A stretch of 8,214 nt of DNA. Origin: an uncultured Asticcacaulis sp. (lineage in GTDB: Bacteria > Pseudomonadota > Alphaproteobacteria > Caulobacterales > Caulobacteraceae). Below the pieces are notes generated by a model that saw only the letters and a list, made by a program, of their open reading frames with translations, had not been told where the DNA came from and did not search any database. The stretch spans positions 1 to 8,214 of the forward strand of contig CAMLLA010000176.1 of assembly GCA_946480525.1 (NCBI GenBank), in the 5' to 3' direction. Position numbers and translations under genes: made by a program. This document shows positions 6,796 to 8,214 of the stretch, one piece after another. Within the stretch, counting starts at the first letter, position 1. Each line of letters begins with the position of its first letter.

Positions 6796-6834
6796 TTGCC
6801 ACCTGAGACTCCGAGGCTACCTGCCCCGGCATAA
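6753..6834. repeat. 9-bp inverted repeat enclosing a possible structured RNA
   Basis: TTATGCCGG (6753-6761) and CCGGCATAA (6826-6834) are exact reverse complements. The pairing continues inward as CAG (6762-6764) with CTG (6821-6823) across a 2-base CC bulge, giving 12 paired positions enclosing about 56 bases. It lies 31 bases upstream of the receiver gene's ATG, within its likely 5' untranslated region. No T tract follows on either strand, so it is not an intrinsic terminator. The interior was compared by eye with cobalamin, TPP, c-di-GMP-I and Moco riboswitch cores without a convincing match. Structure seen; role unknown. Confidence 0.4.
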
Positions 6835-6960
6835 AAAATGGATTAGGATGTTACCCTGCATTGCATTTTGCCGCGATCACACCGTTACCTGAATCCACGC
6901 ATCAGCGTGTATCAGCCTTAAGGGGTGCAGTCCTCAGCAGGCGCGTCGAAACCGAATGGC
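6835..6960. other. Intergenic stretch without an identifiable gene
   Basis: This segment lies between the receiver gene's upstream repeat and the end of the membrane-anchored protein gene. It is AT-richer than its surroundings near 6835-6880, where the receiver gene's promoter is expected. It contains a short 5-bp hairpin, CACGC (6896-6900) with GCGTG (6905-6909) around a 4-base loop, with no T tract on either side. No clear promoter boxes or terminator were seen. Confidence 0.4.
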
Positions 6961-7344
6961 CTACTGATCGGCCGGCGTCGTCGTGCCCGCCGTCCCCGTC
7001 GCTGCGCCGTCTTCGGTTGCGCCGGTCGTGGCATCGGTGACCGTACCTGCCCCTACGCCGTCCGTTACGGTCCTGCCTTCCAGGGGTGTGTCACCCGCCG
7101 TCGTGGCTGTGCGGGGCGTCGTCACTGCGGCCGGCGTATCGACGATGCCGCCATCGGCCCTGGTGCCGCCGGTCACGGGCTGGTCGGCCGGAACGACAGC
7201 CGTGTCGGACGGCTCGCCCTGACTTACCACAGACGCGACACTGTAGACGATCGCGACGGCGGCGATGAGCGCCACAACGATCCACAGCGTGCGCCAGTTC
7301 CGGCGCGGCGTCATATCGTCATGGACGTGATGTACAGTTGCCAT
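6961..7344 (-). CDS. Membrane-anchored protein with Thr/Ala/Gly-rich low-complexity tail (hypothetical)
   Basis: The family is not recognised. The 127-residue product starts MATVHHVHDDMTPRRNWR, has one strongly hydrophobic helix at about residues 20-40 (LWIVVALIAAVAIVYSVASV), then about 85 residues dominated by Thr, Ala, Gly, Val and Asp with no Cys. Basic residues before the helix predict a cytoplasmic N-terminus and a periplasmic tail. The tail looks disordered and could be a wall- or membrane-proximal linker; no enzyme motif is visible. The frame extends upstream to 7482, but ATG 7344 has GGAGG at 7353-7357 with ideal 8-base spacing, while the 46 extra residues would lie in the repeat-containing promoter region. 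It is divergent from the neighbouring dehydrogenase gene. A real gene is likely; the function is unknown. Confidence 0.65.
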   Translation of the reverse strand: MATVHHVHDDMTPRRNWRTLWIVVALIAAVAIVYSVASVVSQGEPSDTAVVPADQPVTGGTRADGGIVDTPAAVTTPRTATTAGDTPLEGRTVTDGVGAGTVTDATTGATEDGAATGTAGTTTPADQ

Positions 7345-7360
7345 GGCTGCAACCTCCATG

Positions 7361-7442
7361 TTTTTGCTGCGGAAAGCCATGCGCCTTTTCACATAAAGAA
7401 TCTGGCTCACGCCCATGCCAGGAAACAAAGACGCAGCAAAAA
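7361..7442. repeat. 11-bp inverted repeat in the divergent promoter region
   Basis: TTTTTGCTGCG (7361-7371) and CGCAGCAAAAA (7432-7442) are exact reverse complements with 60 bases between them. The left copy ends 4 bases upstream of the GGAGG ribosome binding site of the membrane-anchored protein gene. The arms could be paired operator half-sites for a regulator acting on both divergent genes, or form a long-range stem in the leader RNA. No known operator was recognised. Confidence 0.5.
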
Positions 7443-7468
7443 ACAGCAGCCATTGCGCCTTTTTTACA
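7377..7468. repeat. Imperfect direct repeat in the divergent promoter region
   Basis: GCCATGCGCCTTTTCACATA begins at about 7376 and GCCATTGCGCCTTTTTTACA begins at about 7448. They share the order GCCAT, GCGCCTTTT, then ACA, with a one-base insertion and small differences. The spacing of about 72 bases is similar to that of the 11-bp inverted repeat in the same region. This could be a small duplication or two copies of a regulator site. The alignment was made by eye. Confidence 0.4.
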
Positions 7469-7550
7469 CAGGGTCTCCGCATAGGAAGCGACTTCTTACA
7501 GCGTTACGGACGAGGGTCCCGGCAATGACAACCGCCGCCCGGAGCCGGAC

Positions 7551-8214
7551 ATGACCATCGACCACGACACCCTTGAAGGTAAGCGCATTCTCGTCACCGG
7601 CGGCACGACCGGTATCGGCCGGGCCACCGTCGCCTTGCTGGCACAGGAAGGTGCGCACGTCCTTACCTTCGGCCGCCATCAGCAGGAACTCGACGTCTCG
7701 CTGGACAATGCGCGCGGCAAGGCGGCGAAAGGCGGCAAGGTGCTGGGCCTGACGGCGGATGTCGCGACGCGCGAAGGCGTTGAAACCGTCTTCAACGCCG
7801 TCGATGCGCAGCTTGGCGGCATCGATATCCTGATCAATAATGCAGGCCTGGCAGCCGAAGGCCCGCAGGATATGGACGAGGATGCCTGGCGCTACGTCGT
7901 CGAAACCAATTTCGTCGGTTATCTGTCCTGCGCGCGGGCGGCCATAAGGCGCATGGAAGGCAAGGGCGGACAACTGGTCTTCATCGGCTCCGTCAGCGCC
8001 GATTTCAAATCGCCCGGCACCAGCACCTACGCCGCGACGAAAGCGGGGGTGAAAGTCTTCGCCGAGACCCTGCGCAAGGAGGTCCAGGAGAAGAACATCA
8101 AGGTAACCCTGATCGAGCCCGGCTCCGTCGGCGCCGACATGCAGGAAAAAAGTCCCGAGGAACAGCGCGAAGCGATCGAAAAGATGGAAATGCTCTACGC
8201 CGAGGAACTGGCGG
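7551..8214 (+). CDS. Short-chain dehydrogenase/reductase, NADP(H)-type (partial, 3' end outside window)
   Basis: The visible 221 residues form a classical SDR oxidoreductase, a soluble NAD(P)H-dependent enzyme with a Rossmann fold. The motifs in order are the cofactor glycine motif TGGTTGIG at 16-23, Asp70 after the third strand, NNAG at 96-99, the active-site Asn120, the catalytic Ser147, Tyr160 and Lys164 (YAATK), and PG at 190-191. The basic residue after the second strand (Gly41-Arg42) favours NADP(H) over NAD(H). The family is usually 240-260 residues, so most of the gene is present. The ATG at 7551 has GGAG at 7541-7544, 6 bases upstream. The substrate cannot be deduced; YdfG-like 3-hydroxyacid dehydrogenases or ketoreductases are possible. 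It is divergent from the membrane-anchored protein gene and its promoter should lie in 7345-7540. Confidence 0.93.
   Translation, partial: MTIDHDTLEGKRILVTGGTTGIGRATVALLAQEGAHVLTFGRHQQELDVSLDNARGKAAKGGKVLGLTADVATREGVETVFNAVDAQLGGIDILINNAGLAAEGPQDMDEDAWRYVVETNFVGYLSCARAAIRRMEGKGGQLVFIGSVSADFKSPGTSTYAATKAGVKVFAETLRKEVQEKNIKVTLIEPGSVGADMQEKSPEEQREAIEKMEMLYAEELA

Noticed and set aside
6753..6834. Cobalamin or TPP riboswitch (short GCCACCTG, CTGAGA and ACCTGCC matches)
   Set aside because: The conserved cores and the order of the boxes are missing, and no related biosynthesis or transport gene lies downstream.
7345..7482. N-terminal extension of the membrane-anchored protein to 7482
   Set aside because: It would pass through the inverted and direct repeats, while ATG 7344 has an excellent GGAGG at 8 bases.

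Overview
The window is a GC-rich (roughly 60-65 %) bacterial chromosome segment, almost certainly from an alphaproteobacterium. The degenerate stand-alone receiver gene and the general codon style suggest Caulobacterales (Caulobacter/Asticcacaulis type), but that placement is inference from style, not from a marker gene. No rRNA, tRNA, CRISPR array, insertion sequence or phage gene is visible.

The core, about positions 1-6290, is a complete cytochrome bd quinol oxidase locus in two divergent arms. On the minus strand runs cydA (start 2899), then cydB, then the small-subunit gene cydX, which is cut by the left edge. On the plus strand runs cydD-cydC with an ATGA overlap, encoding the heterodimeric ABC transporter needed to assemble the oxidase. 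About 170 bases separate the cydA and cydD starts and must hold both promoters. One locus therefore encodes the structural subunits (CydA, CydB, CydX) and the maturation transporter (CydDC) of a high-affinity terminal oxidase that passes electrons from quinol to O2 at low oxygen.

Two RNA-level elements stand out in the cydABX arm. One is a perfect 12-bp hairpin between cydB and cydX. The other is a 7-bp hairpin whose 3' arm is the cydA Shine-Dalgarno sequence, with a second Shine-Dalgarno-like sequence in its loop and an alternative pairing. Both CydD and CydC have short nucleotide-binding domains that stop soon after the H-loop, although all catalytic motifs are present.

The right part, 6296-8214, is less familiar. 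A small minus-strand gene converges on cydC with a 5-base gap and encodes a receiver-like domain lacking the usual phosphorylation residues. Upstream of it lies a long-range inverted repeat and a possible 21-codon leader ORF. Next is a 127-residue membrane-anchored protein with a Thr/Ala/Gly-rich low-complexity tail (minus strand). About 200 bases containing an 11-bp inverted repeat and an imperfect direct repeat separate it from a divergent short-chain dehydrogenase/reductase gene that runs off the right edge.

Nothing here amounts to a wholly new system. The most promising leads are the candidate RNA switches of the cyd genes and the degenerate receiver with its structured upstream region.
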